A stretch of 64,000 bases of DNA from Rhopalosiphum padi (lineage: Eukaryota > Arthropoda > Insecta > Hemiptera > Aphididae). The notes below the pieces were generated by a model. That model searched no databases. It saw nothing but the letters and a program-made list of their open reading frames with translations, and was not told the origin of the DNA. The DNA lies in NCBI RefSeq assembly GCF_020882245.1, contig NW_026869996.1, positions 8,730,969 to 8,794,968 of the forward strand. Reading direction: 5' to 3'. Below are positions 51,224 to 64,000 of this stretch, piece after piece; positions within the stretch are counted from its first letter, which is position 1; every line of letters starts with the position of its first letter. The position numbers were made by a program, and so were the translations under genes.

Positions 51224-52085
51224 TCAATATCCATTACTCGTACTATGCATAAAACTATTATTATTATCAGGATCGTCTAGTCCATTTTCAACGTAGGATG
51301 TTGAAACTTTCCCATATGGTAGAAATGGTAATTCATGTCTCAATATGTCCTGAGTATATCTGGTGTACAGCCATCTAAAAAAAATAATAGTAAGTTAAAT
51401 ATGTATAATGGTTGGAGGACAAAATGTCACTACTAGATACCATAAGGAGGACGACAATTTTCATATAACAACTAGTACGTGGACAACACTGAGTAATTCA
51501 GAAGTGGAAACTATCAAAACATAAACTAACAGACAAACTTCATTTTTATACAAAATACATGAAAGGAATTTACAATTGAAACTTAAATACAAATACGAAT
51601 GTAAAACTGCAAAACATTTATAACAGATGATAATAAATAATAATTATGATAAGCCATAAAAGATAGTACAAATATACCAGAATGTTTTGTAGAAGGAATT
51701 CAAATGTATTATGAGTGTAACTAAAAAATACATTTGTAAAACAACTGAAAATCGCTCCTTTTCAATACGAAAAAATGTTAAGTTGTATTATTCGTCAAAA
51801 TTAACTTATAAAATCATATTTTATAGTTTTTATGAAGTAAAAATATCAGGTAAAATGAAAAAAATGAAAGTTAAAAATTATAAATTAGAATCATTTTCTT
51901 GATCTAGTAGTCAAGGATCAAGACACTTACTTGTGTTAACTTCGGGCATAAAATATGAACAATCCGTTTATAATATCAAAAATCTTAATTAAAAAATAAC
52001 GAGTAGACTCAAAAGCTAAGTAAAAACAACGACCCGTTACGATACACAGCAGTACGGTGAACGCCACACAACTATCTAGTTTCAT
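51224..52085 (-). pseudogene. Small secreted-protein gene, satellite copy 7
   Basis: Exon 1 from 52085 with TAA at 51936-51938; exon 2 at 51224-51374. Like copy 1, its acceptor tract is eight T preceded by ATTA, and GGATTTCATG follows exon 2. Confidence 0.48.
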
Positions 52086-53151
52086 TCTGAGGCGGTTCGG
52101 CCGACGGATGTCGTCCCCACTACGGCGACGCTCACGCCCTCTGTTGGTGTATATATTTAATATTTGACTGTTTTATAAGCAGATTAAAATAGGAATTCAT
52201 ATGTTTCTCAAACTTATCATATAAAAACATGTTTTTGAAGTGTTTATGAAGAATCAGCTAACATAATATTTATAGAAGTTAATAATAGTAAATAAGAATC
52301 ATTTACTTAATATAATGGTCTGGATTTCATGACACTAACTTAAGAATTGAGTGTTTTATAAGCAGATAATAATTTGAATTTTTAATATTCGTAAAGATTA
52401 TCATATAAAATAATGTTTTATAGTGTTTATGAAGCATCAGCTTAAATGAAATGTATGCAAATTAATAATGGTAAATTAGAATCATTTTCTTAATATAGTG
52501 GTCCAGGTTTCAAGAGATTAACTTGAGAATTGTTTGTTTTATAAACAGTTAAAAAAATGAATTTTTAATATTCATCAAAATTATCATATAAAATCATGTT
52601 TTATAGCATTATTGAAGTATCAGCTTAAATGAAATGTATGTAAATTAATAATGGTAAATTAGAATCATTTTCTTAATATAGTGGTCCAGGTTTCAAGAGA
52701 TTAACTTGAGAATTGAGTGTTTTATAAGCAGATAATAATTTGAATTTTTAATATTCGTAAAGATTATCATATAAAATAATGTTGTATAGTGTTTATGAAG
52801 CATCAGCTTAAATGAAATGTATGCAAATTAATAATGGTAAATTAAATTCATTTTCTTAATATAGTGGTCCAGGTTTCAAGAGATTAACATGAGAATTGTG
52901 TGTTTTATAAACAGTTAAAAAAAATTAAATTTTTAATATTCGTCAAAATTATCATAAAAAAGCATGTTTTAAAATGTTATTGAAGTATCAGCTTAAATGA
53001 AATGGTTGCAAGTTAATAATGGTAACTCTTAAGAATGAAAATTACAAGTCAAAGGTGTTAACTAACATTTTATTCAGATTATTAACAAATCTCAATTGTT
53101 TCACTGCCATTAATTTACTATCAATTATATTCAATAACCCTTACACGCACA

Positions 53152-53280
53152 TTATATAAACCCAATATTATTAGCAGTATCTTCTAGTCCATTTTCAGCA
53201 TAGGATGTTGATACTTTCTTAAATGGTAGAAATGTGAATTCATGTTTCTGCATGCCTTGAGTAATCTGACATACGTCCAT
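53152..53280 (-). pseudogene. Module B: orphan terminal exon, copy 7
   Basis: Has the ATT codon shared with copies 2-4. The 183-bp run after it contains the private AATCAGTTTCTT variant (~53836), also found at ~22793 after copy 2. Confidence 0.48.
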
Positions 53281-54462
53281 CTGAAAAAATGTAGTAAGTT
53301 AATAATGTATAATTGTTAAAGAATAACTTGAGAATTCAGTATTTTATAAGCAGTTAAAAATATGAATATAAAATACGAGTCAAAATAATCATATAAAAAC
53401 ATGTTTTATAGTGTTTATAAAGCATCAGCTTAAATAAAATGTATGCAAATTATTAATTTTAAATTAGAATCATTTTCTTAATATAGTGGTCCAGGTTTCA
53501 AGAGATTAACATGAGAATTGTGTGTTTTATAAACAGTTAAAAAAATGAATTTTTAATATTCGTCAAAATTATCATAAAAAAGCATGTTTTTTAGTGTTTA
53601 TGAAGAATCAGCTTACATAATATCTATAGAAGTTAATAATGGTAAATTAGAATCATTTTCTTAATATAGTGGTCCAGGTTTCAAGAGATTAACTTGAGAA
53701 TTGTTTGTTTTATAAACAGTTAAAAAATGAATTTTTAATATTCATCAAAATTATCATAAAAAAGCATGTTTTTTAGTGTTTATGAAGAATCAGCTTACAT
53801 AATATCTATAGAAGTTAATAATGGTAAATTAGAATCAGTTTCTTAATATAGTGGTCCAGGTTTCAAGAGATTAACTTGAGAATTGTTTGTTTTATAAACA
53901 GTTAAAAAAATGAATTTTTAATATTCGTCAAAATTATCATATAAAATCATGTTTTATAGCATTATTGAAGTATCAGCTTAAATGAAATGTATGCTAGTTT
54001 TTAATGGTAAATTAGAATCATTTTCTTAATAAAGTGGTCCAGGTTTCAAGAGATTAACATGAGAATTGTGTGTTTTATAAACAGTTAAAAAAATGAATTT
54101 TTAATATTCGTCAAAATTATCATATAAAATCATGTTTTATAGCGTTATTGAAGTATCAGCTTAAATGAAATGTATGCTAGTTAATAATGGTAAATTAGAA
54201 TAATTTTCTTAATCTAATGGTCTGACTTTCATGACACTAACTTGAGAATTCACTGTTTTATAAGCAGTTAAAAATATGAATTTAAAATACGAGTCAAAAT
54301 AATCATATAAAAACATGTTTTATAGTGTTTATGAAGTATCAGCTTATATGATATATATGGAAGTTGGTAATGTTAAATAAGAATCATATACTTAATCTAA
54401 TGGTCTGGATTACATGACACTAACTTTTTGTTACACTACTATTAATTGACTATCAATTATAT

Positions 54463-55323
54463 TCAATATCCATTACTCGTACTATGCATAAAACTATTAT
54501 TATTATCAGGATCGTCTAGTCCATTTTCAACGTAGGATGTTGAAACTTTCCCATATGGTAGAAATGGTAATTCATGTCTCAATATGTCCTGAGTATATCT
54601 GGTGTACAGCCATCTAAAAAAAAAATAGTAAGTTAAATATGTATAATGGTTGGAGGACAAAATGTCACTACTAGATACCATAAGGAGGACGACAATTTTC
54701 ATATAACAACTAGTACGTGGACAACACTGAGTAATTCAGAAGTGGAAACTATCAAAACATAAACTAACAGACAAACTTCATTTTTATACAAAATACATGA
54801 AAGGAATTTACAATTGAAACTTAAATACAAATACGAATGTAAAACTGCAAAACATTTATAACAGATGATAATAAATAATAATTATGATAAGCCATAAAAG
54901 ATAGTACAAATATACCAGAATGTTTTGTAGAAGGAATTCAAATGTATTATGAGTGTAACTAAAAAATACATTTGTAAAACAACTGAAAATCGCTCCTTTT
55001 CAATACGAAAAAATGTTAAGTTGTATTATTCGTCAAAATTAACTTATAAAATCATATTTTATAGTTTTTATGAAGTAAAAATATCAGGTAAAATGAAAAA
55101 AATGAAAGTTAAAAATTATAAATTAGAATCATTTTCTTGATCTAGTAGTCAAGGATCAAGACACTTACTTGTGTTAACTTCGGGCATAAAATATGAACAA
55201 TCCGTTTATAATATCAAAAATCTTAATTAAAAAATAACGAGTAGACTCAAAAGCTAAGTAAAAACAACGACCCGTTACGATACACAGCAGTACGGTGAAC
55301 GCCACACAACTATCTAGTTTCAT
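54463..55323 (-). pseudogene. Small secreted-protein gene, satellite copy 8
   Basis: Exon 1 from 55323 with TAA at 55174-55176; exon 2 at 54463-54613. Here the acceptor tract happens to be ten T, which lets a 79-codon frame run from the intron through the acceptor into exon 2. Other copies have tracts of 8 or 11 bases, so that frame is an accident. The leader has GTTAGTG for GTTGGTG. Confidence 0.48.
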
Positions 55324-56573
55324 TCTGAGGCGGTTCGGCCGACGGATGTCGTCCCCACTACGGCGACGCTCACGCCCTCTGTTAGTGTATATATTTAATA
55401 TTTGACTGTTTTATAAGCAGATTAAAATAGGAATTCATATGTTTCTCAAACTTATCATATAAAAACATGTTTTTGAAGTATTTATGAAGAATCAGCTAAC
55501 ATAATATTTATAGAAGTTAATAATAGTAAATAAGAATCATTTACTTAATATAATGGTCTGGATTTCATGACACTAACTTAAGAATTGAGTGTTTTATAAG
55601 CAGATAATAATTTGAATTTTTAATATTCGTAAAGATTATCATATAAAATAATGTTTTATAGTGTTTATGAAGCATCAGCTTAAATGAAATGTATGCAAAT
55701 TAATAATGGTAAATTAGAATCATTTTCTTAATATAGTGGTCCAGGTTTCAAGAGATTAACATGAGAATTGTGTGTTTTATAAACAGTTAAAAAAATGAAT
55801 TTTTAATATTCGTCAAAATTATCATAAAAAAGCATGTTTTTTAGTGTTTATGAAGAATCAGCTTACATAATATCTATAGAAGTTAATAATGGTAAATTAG
55901 AATCATTTTCTTAATATAGTGGTCCAGGTTTCAAGAGATTAACTTGAGAATTGTTTGTTTTATAAACAGTTAAAAAAATGAATTTTTAATATTCATCAAA
56001 ATTATCATATAAAATCATGTTTTATAGCATTATTGAAGTATCAGCTTAAATGAAATGTATGTAAATTAATAATGGTAAATTAGAATCATTTTCTTAATAT
56101 AGTGGTCCAGGTTTCAAGAGATTAACTTGAGAATTGAGTGTTTTATAAGCAGATAATAATTTGAATTTTTAATATTCGTAAAGATTATCATATAAAATAA
56201 TGTTGTATAGTGTTTATGAAGCATCAGCTTAAATGAAATGTATGCCAAATTAATAATGGTAAATTAAATTCATTTTCTTAATATAGTGGTCCAGGTTTCA
56301 AGAGATTAACATGAGAATTGTGTGTTTTATAAACAGTTAAAAAAAATTAAATTTTTAATATTCGTCAAAATTATCATAAAAAAGCATGTTTTAAAATGTT
56401 ATTGAAGTATCAGCTTAAATGAAATGGTTGCAAGTTAATAATGGTAACTCTTAAGAATGAAAATTACAAGTCAAAGGTGTTAACTAAAATTTTATTCAGA
56501 TTATTAACAAATCTCAATTGTTTCACTGCCATTAATTTACTATCAATTATATTCAATAACCCTTACACGCACA

Positions 56574-56702
56574 TTATATAAACCCAATATTATTAGCAGT
56601 ATCTTCTAGTCCATTTTCAGCATAGGATGTTGATACTTTCTTAAATGGTAGAAATGTGAATTCATGTTTCTGCATGCCTTGAGTGATCTGACATACGTCC
56701 AT
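56574..56702 (-). pseudogene. Module B: orphan terminal exon, copy 8
   Basis: ATC codon form. Distance to exon A is 946 bp, one 183-bp step above the shortest. Confidence 0.48.
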
Positions 56703-57519
56703 CTGAAAAAATGTAGTAAGTTAATAATGTATAATTGTTAAAGAATAACTTGAGAATTCAGTATTTTATAAGCAGTTAAAAATATGAATATAAAATACGA
56801 GTCAAAATAATCATATAAAAACATGTTTTATAGTGTTTATAAAGCATCAGCTTAAATGAAAAATATGCAAATTATTAATTTTAAATTAGAATCATTTTCT
56901 TAATATAGTGGTCCAGGTTTCAAGAGATTAACATGAGAATTGTGTGTTTTATAAACAGTTAAAAAAATGAATTTTTAATATTCGTCAAAATTATCATAAA
57001 AAAGCATGTTTTTTAGTGTTTATGAAGAATCAGCTTACATAATATCTATAGAAGTTAATAATGGTAAATTAGAATCATTTTCTTAATATAGTGGTCCAGG
57101 TTTCAAGAGATTAACTTGAGAATTGTTTGATTTATAAACAGTTAAAAAAATGAATTTTTAATATTCGTCAAAATTATCATATAAAATCATGTTTTATAGC
57201 GTTATTGAAGTATCAGCTTAAATGAAATGTATGCTAGTTAATAATGGTAAATTAGAATAATTTTCTTAATCTAATGGTCTGACTTTCATGACACTAACTT
57301 GAGAATTCACTGTTTTATAAGCAGTTAAAAATATGAATTTAAAATACGAGTCAAAATAATCATATAAAAACATGTTTTATAGTGTTTATGAAGTATCAGC
57401 TTATATGATATATATGGAAGTTGGTAATGTTAAATAAGAATCATATACTTAATCTAATGGTCTGGATTACATGACACTAACTTTTTGTTACACTACTATT
57501 AATTGACTATCAATTATAT

Positions 57520-58382
57520 TCAATATCCATTACTCGTACTATGCATAAAACTATTATTATTATCAGGATCGTCTAGTCCATTTTCAACGTAGGATGTTGA
57601 AACTTTCCCATATGGTAGAAATGGTAATTCATGTCTCAATATGTCCTGAGTATATCTGGTGTACAGCCATCTAAAAAAAAAAATAGTAAGTTAAATATGT
57701 ATAATGGTTGGAGGACAAAATGTCACTACTAGATACCATAAGGAGGACGACAATTTTCATATAACAACTAGTACGTGGACAACACTGAGTAATTCAGAAG
57801 TGGAAACTATCAAAACATAAACTAACAGACAAACTTCATTTTTATACAAAATACATGAAAGGAATTTACAATTGAAACTTAAATACAAATACGAATGTAA
57901 AACTGCAAAACATTTATAACAGATGATAATAAATAATAATTATGATAAGCCATAAAAGATAGTACAAATATACCAGAATGTTTTGTAGAAGGAATTCAAA
58001 TGTATTATGAGTGTAACTAAAAAATACATTTGTAAAACAACTGAAAATCGCTCCTTTTCAATACGAAAAAATGTTAAGTTGTATTATTCGTCAAAATTAA
58101 CTTATAAAATCATATTTTATAGTTTTTATGAAGTAAAAAATATCAGGTAAAATGAAAAAAATGAAAGTTAAAAATTATAAATTAGAATCATTTTCTTGAT
58201 CTAGTAGTCAAGGATCAAGACACTTACTTGTGTTAACTTCGGGCATAAAATATGAACAATCCGTTTATAGTATCAAAAATCTTAATTAAAAAATAACGAG
58301 TAGACTCAAAAGCTAAGTAAAAACAACGACCCGTTACGATACACAGCAGTACGGTGAACGCCACACAACTATCTAGTTTCAT
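57520..58382 (-). pseudogene. Small secreted-protein gene, satellite copy 9
   Basis: Exon 1 from 58382 with TAA at 58233-58235; exon 2 at 57520-57670. An ATT-to-ACT change in exon 1 (near 58270) turns Ile to Thr, shared with copy 10. The intron has one extra A near 58131, which breaks the antisense 63-codon frame. Confidence 0.48.
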
Positions 58383-59631
58383 TCTGAGGCGGTTTGGCCG
58401 ACGGATGTCGTCCCCACTACGGCGACGCTCACGCCCTCTGTTGGTGTATATATTTAATATTTGACTGTTTTATAAGCAGATTAAAATAGGAATTCATATG
58501 TTTCTCAAACTTATCATATAAAAACATGTTTTTGAAGTGTTTATGAAGAATCAGCTAACATAATATTTATAGAAGTTAATAATAGTAAATAAGAATCATT
58601 TACTTAATATAATGGTCTGGATTTCATGACACTAACTTAAGAATTGAGTGTTTTATAAGCAGATAATAATTTGAATTTTTAATATTCGTAAAGATTATCA
58701 TATAAAATAATGTTTTATAGTGTTTATGAAGCATCAGCTTAAATGAAATGTATGCAAATTAATAATGGTAAATTAGAATCATTTTCTTAATATAGTGGTC
58801 CAGGTTTCAAGAGATTAACATGAGAATTGTGTGTTTTATAAACAGTTAAAAAAATGAATTTTTAATATTCGTCAAAATTATCATAAAAAAGCATGTTTTT
58901 TAGTGTTTATGAAGAATCAGCTTACATAATATCTATAGAAGTTAATAATGGTAAATTAGAATCATTTTCTTAATATAGTGGTCCAGGTTTCAAGAGATTA
59001 ACTTGAGAATTGTTTGTTTTATAAACAGTTAAAAAAATGAATTTTTAATATTCATCAAAATTATCATATAAAATCATGTTTTATAGCATTATTGAAGTAT
59101 CAGCTTAAATGAAATGTATGTAAATTAATAATGGTAAATTAGAATCATTTTCTTAATATAGTGGTCCAGGTATCAAGAGATTAACTTGAGAATTGAGTGT
59201 TTTATAAGCAGATAATAATTTGAATTTTTAATATTCGTAAAGATTATCATATAAAATAATGTTGTATAGTGTTTATGAAGCATCAGCTTAAATGAAATGT
59301 ATGCAAATTAATAATGGTAAATTAAATTCATTTTCTTAATATAGTGGTCCAGGTTTCAAGAGATTAACATGAGAATTGTGTGTTTTATAAACAGTTAAAA
59401 AAAATTAAATTTTTAATATTCGTCAAAATTATCATAAAAAAGCATGTTTTAAAATGTTATTGAAGTATCAGCTTAAATGAAATGGTTGCAAGTTAATAAT
59501 GGTAACTCTTAAGAATGAAAATTACAAGTCAAAGGTGTTAACTAAAATTTTATTCAGATTATTAACAAATCTCAATTGTTTCACTGCCATTAATTTACTA
59601 TCAATTATATTCAATAACCCTTACACGCACA

Positions 59632-59760
59632 TTATATAAACCCAATATTATTAGCAGTATCTTCTAGTCCATTTTCAGCATAGGATGTTGATACTTTCTT
59701 AAATGGTAGAAATGTGAATTCATGTTTCTGCATGCCTTGAGTGATCTGACATACGTCCAT
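59632..59760 (-). pseudogene. Module B: orphan terminal exon, copy 9
   Basis: ATC codon form, otherwise like the other downstream copies. Confidence 0.48.
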
Positions 59761-60579
59761 CTGAAAAAATGTAGTAAGTTAATAATGTATAATTGTTAAA
59801 GAATAACTTGAGAATTCAGTATTTTATAAGCAGTTAAAAATATGAATATAAAATACGAGTCAAAATAATCATATAAAAACATGTTTTATAGTGTTTATAA
59901 AGCATCAGCTTAAATAAAATGTATGCAAATTATTAATTTTAAATTAGAATCATTTTCTTAATATAGTGGTCCAGGTTTCAAGAGATTAACATGAGAATTG
60001 TGTGTTTTATAAACAGTTTAAAAAAATGAATTTTTAATATTCGTCAAAATTATCATAAAAAAGCATGTTTTTTAGTGTTTATGAAGAATCAGCTTACATA
60101 ATATCTATAGAAGTTAATAATGGTAAATTAGAATCATTTTCTTAATATAGTGGTCCAGGTTTCAAGAGATTAACTTGAGAATTGTTTGATTTATAAACAG
60201 TTAAAAAAATGAATTTTTAATATTCGTCAAAATTATCATATAAAATCATGTTTTATAGCGTTATTGAAGTATCAGCTTAAATGAAATGTATGCTAGTTAA
60301 TAATGGTAAATTAGAATAATTTTCTTAATCTAATGGTCTGACTTTCATGACACTAACTTGAGAATTCACTGTTTTATAAGCAGTTAAAAATATGAATTTA
60401 AAATACGAGTCAAAATAATCATATAAAAAACATGTTTTATAGTGTTTATGAAGTATCAGCTTATATGATATATATGGAAGTTGGTAATGTTAAATAAGAA
60501 TCATATACTTAATCTAATGGTCTGGATTACATGACACTAACTTTTTGTTACACTACTATTAATTGACTATCAATTATAT

Positions 60580-61439
60580 TCAATATCCATTACTCGTACT
60601 ATGCATAAAACTATTATTATTATCAGGATCGTCTAGTCCATTTTCAACGTAGGATGTTGAAACTTTCCCATATGGTAGAAATGGTAATTCATGTCTCAAT
60701 ATGTCCTGAGTATATCTGGTGTACAGCCATCTAAAAAAAAAAATAGTAAGTTAAATATGTATAATGGTTGGAGGACAAAATGTCACTACTAGATACCATA
60801 AGGAGGACGACAATTTTCATATAACAACTAGTACGTGGACAACACTGAGTAATTCAGAAGTGGAAACTATCAAAACATAAACTAACAGACAAACTTCATT
60901 TTTATACAAAATACATGAAAGGAATTTACAATTGAAACTTAAATACAAATACGAATGTAAAACTGCAAAACATTTATAACAGATGATAATAAATAATAAT
61001 TATGATAAGCCATAAAAGATAGTACAAATATACCAGAATGTTTTGTAGAAGGAATTCAAATGTATTATGAGTGTAACTAAAAAATACATTTGTAGAAACA
61101 ACTGAAAATCGCTCCTTTTCAATACGAAAAAATGTTAAGTTGTATTATTCGTCAAAATTAACTTATAAAATCATATTTTATAGTTTTTATGAAGTAAAAA
61201 TATCAGGTAAAATGAAAAAAATGAAAGTTAAAAATTATAAATTAGAATCATTTTCTTGATCTAGTAGTCAAGGATCAAGACACTTACTTGTGTATTCGGG
61301 CATAAAATATGAACAATCCGTTTATAGTATCAAAAATCTTAATTAAAAAATAACGAGTAGACTCAAAAGCTAAGTAAAAACAACGACCCGTTACGATACA
61401 CAGCAGTACGGTGAACGCCACACAACTATCTAGTTTCAT
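60580..61439 (-). CDS. Small secreted-protein gene, satellite copy 10: the only copy open across the splice
   Basis: Exon 1 (61439-61288) opens with the same signal peptide as the other copies. Near its end it reads CGA ATA CAC AA before the GTAAGTG donor, where the others read CGA AGT TAA CAC AA. The stop is gone and the exon ends at phase 2. Exon 2 (60730-60580) needs exactly two bases plus its first A, giving AAA (Lys) and then WLYTRY. The joined frame is 101 codons: 100 residues with an N-terminal signal peptide, two early Cys, several Tyr, and an acidic, Asn-rich tail. The intron is 557 bp. The product would be secreted. I do not recognise the family; insect, and particularly aphid, secreted effectors are often small multi-exon proteins like this, but that is only a parallel. 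Without the splice, exon 1 would run to TAA at 61284-61286 (51 residues). Confidence 0.5.
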
Positions 61440-63052
61440 TCTGAGGCGGTTCGGCCGACGGATGTCGTCCCCACTACGGCGACGCTCACGCCCTCTGTTG
61501 GTGTATATATTTAATATTTGACTGTTTTATAAGCAGATTAAAATAGGAATTCATATGTTTCTCAAACTTATCATATAAAAACATGTTTTTGAAGTGTTTA
61601 TGAAGAATCAGCTAACATAATATTTATAGAAGTTAATAATAGTAAATAAGAATCATTTACTTAATATAATGGTCTGGATTTCATGACACTAACTTAAGAA
61701 TTGAGTGTTTTATAAGCAGATAATAATTTGAATTTTTAATATTCGTAAAGATTATCATATAAAATAATGTTTTATAGTGTTTATGAAGCATCAGCTTAAA
61801 TGAAATGTATGCTAGTTTTTAATGGTAAATTAGAATCATTTTCTTAATAAAGTGGTCCAGGTTTCAAGAGATTAACATGAGAATTGTGTGTTTTATAAAC
61901 AGTTAAAAAAATGAATTTTTAATATTCGTCAAAATTATCATAAAAAAGCATGTTTTTTAGTGTTTATGAAGAATCAGCTTACATAATATCTATAGAAGTT
62001 AATAATGGTAAATTAGAATCATTTTCTTAATATAGTGGTCCAGGTTTCAAGAGATTAACTTGAGAATTGTTTGTTTTATAAACAGTTAAAAAAATGAATT
62101 TTTAATATTCATCAAAATTATCATATAAAATCATGTTTTATAGCATTATTGAAGTATCAGCTTAAATGAAATGTATGTAAATTAATAATGGTAAATTAGA
62201 ATCATTTTCTTAATATAGTGGTCCAGGTTTCAAGAGATTAACTTGAGAATTGAGTGTTTTATAAGCAGATAATAATTTGAATTTTTAATATTCGTAAAGA
62301 TTATCATATAAAATAATGTTGTATAGTGTTTATGAAGCATCAGCTTAAATGAAATGTATGCAAATTAATAATGGTAAATTAAATTCATTTTCTTAATATA
62401 GTGGTCCAGGTTTCAAGAGATTAACATGAGAATTGTGTGTTTTATAAACAGTTAAAAAAATGAATTTTTAATATTCGTCAAAATTATCATAAAAAAGCAT
62501 GTTTTTTAGTGTTTATGAAGAATCAGCTTACATAATATCTATAGAAGTTAATAATGGTAAATTAGAATCATTTTCTTAATATAGTGGTCCAGGTTTCAAG
62601 AGATTAACTTGAGAATTGTTTGTTTTATAAACAGTTAAAAAAATGAATTTTTAATATTCATCAAAATTATCATAAAAAAGCATGTTTTTTAGTGTTTATG
62701 AAGAATCAGCTTACATAATATCTATAGAAGTTAATAATGGTAAATTAGAATCATTTTCTTAATAAAGTGGTCCAGGTTTCAAGAGATTAACATGAGAATT
62801 GTGTGTTTTATAAACAGTTAAAAAAATAAATTTTTAATATTCGTCAAAATTATCATAAAAAAGCATGTTTTAAAATGTTATTGAAGTATCAGCTTAAATG
62901 AAATGGTTGCAAGTTAATAATGGTAACTCTTAAGAATGAAAATTACAAGTCAAAGGTGTTAACTAAAATTTTATTCAGATTATTAACAAATCTCAATTGT
63001 TTCACTGCCATTAATTTACTATCAATTATATTCAATAACCCTTACACGCACA

Positions 63053-63181
63053 TTATATAAACCCAATATTATTAGCAGTATCTTCTAGTCCATTTTCAGC
63101 ATAGGATGTTGATACTTTCTTAAATGGTAGAAATGTGAATTCATGTTTCTGCATGCCTTGAGTGATCTGACATACGTCCAT
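63053..63181 (-). pseudogene. Module B: orphan terminal exon, copy 10
   Basis: ATC codon form. The matching exon A begins at the window edge: its stop codon would start at 63999 and the exon lies beyond the window. Confidence 0.48.
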
Positions 63182-64000
63182 CTGAAAAAATGTAGTAAGT
63201 TAATAATGTATAATTGTTAAAGAATAACTTGAGAATTCAGTATTTTATAAGCAGTTAAAAATATGAATATAAAATACGAGTCAAAATAATCATATAAAAA
63301 CATGTTTTATAGTGTTTATAAAGCATCAGCTTAAATGAAAAATATGCAAATTATTAATTTTAAATTAGAATCATTTTCTTAATATAGTGGTCCAGGTTTC
63401 AAGAGATTAACATGAGAATTGTGTGTTTTATAAACAGTTAAAAAAATGAATTTTTAATATTCGTCAAAATTATCATAAAAAAGCATGTTTTTTAGTGTTT
63501 ATGAAGAATCAGCTTACATAATATCTATAGAAGTTAATAATGGTAAATTAGAATCATTTTCTTAATATAGTGGTCCAGGTTTCAAGAGATTAACTTGAGA
63601 ATTGTTTGTTTTATAAACAGTTAAAAAAATGAATTTTTAATATTCGTCAAAATTATCATATAAAATCATGTTTTATAGCGTTATTGAAGTATCAGCTTAA
63701 ATGAAATGTATGCTAGTTTTTAATGGTAAATTAGAATCATTTTCTTAATCTAATGGTCTGACTTTCATGACACTAACTTGAGAATTCACTGTTTTATAAG
63801 CAGTTAAAAATATGAATTTAAAATACGAGTCAAAATAATCATATAAAAACATGTTTTATAGTGTTTATGAAGTATCAGCTTATATGATATATATGGAAGT
63901 TGGTAATGTTAAATAAGAATCATATACTTAATCTAATGGTCTGGATTACATGACACTAACTTTTTGTTACACTACTATTAATTGACTATCAATTATATTC

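Larger units (their letters stand above)
42400..64000. repeat. Satellite 2, right segment (rest of the interrupted unit and about six more)
   Basis: Unit starts are seen at 47096, 50336, 53027, 56449, 59507 and 62928, with lengths 3,240, 2,691, 3,422, 3,058 and 3,421 bp. The interrupted unit is followed by a short 1,706-bp unit with no module B (module A at 43587 and again at 45293). The array runs off the end of the window within module A, whose stop codon would begin at 63999. Confidence 0.95.

Noticed and set aside
54463..54702. 79-codon minus-strand frame joining intron and exon A
   Set aside because: It is open only because the acceptor's T tract has ten bases in this copy. With 8 or 11 bases in the other copies it closes. 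Only the part from 54613 down is taken as exon.
60580..61439. Assignment of the satellite gene to the aphid bicycle effector family
   Set aside because: The signal peptide and small size fit, but I see only two exons and no paired Cys-Tyr-Cys motifs, so the name is not supported.

Overview
This is eukaryotic DNA. It is very AT-rich, has spliced genes with GT...AG introns, and most of its length is satellite. The best guess for the source is a hemipteran insect, probably an aphid. The guess rests on composition, on a FLYWCH/MULE transposase of a kind I associate with aphid genomes, and on small hAT relics. It is not proven. No bacterial gene, rRNA, tRNA or CRISPR array was recognised.

Layout. 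(1) 1-19290: satellite 1, built from ~62-bp monomers and a diverged ~71-bp partner, arranged in ~4.3-kb higher-order blocks. The + strand has almost no G. (2) 19291-28537 and 42400-64000: satellite 2, units of about 2.7-3.4 kb. Each unit combines runs of ~183-bp monomers with modules that look like pieces of a minus-strand gene: a TATA-like motif, a CpG-rich leader, a signal-peptide exon, an intron, a terminal exon (A), and a second damaged terminal exon (B) with its own AATAAA. (3) 28538-42399: a 13.86-kb Mutator-like (MULE) DNA transposon inserted in one satellite-2 unit. It has an 8-9 bp target duplication and inverted terminal arms containing 71-bp repeats. Removing it restores a normal 3,057-bp unit spacing.

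The MULE carries one large minus-strand gene. Twelve exons (36466 down to 32378) join with every intron phase matching, giving 710 codons in order: FLYWCH-like zinc finger, MULE DDE transposase with both Asp and the Glu present, acidic linker, C-terminal C3HC4 RING finger. Only a 5' exon with the start codon was not found. No open reading frame shows this gene whole; it had to be read across splice sites.

In satellite 2 the apparent recurring 63-codon plus-strand frame is a by-product of a diverged 183-bp monomer lying inside the intron of the minus-strand gene. Ten gene copies are present. Nine have an in-frame TAA four codons before the exon 1 splice donor. The copy at 60580-61439 lacks that stop and joins in phase to exon A, predicting a 100-residue secreted protein. 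Unit lengths differ in steps of ~183 bp, and a block of at least three units is duplicated 31 kb apart.
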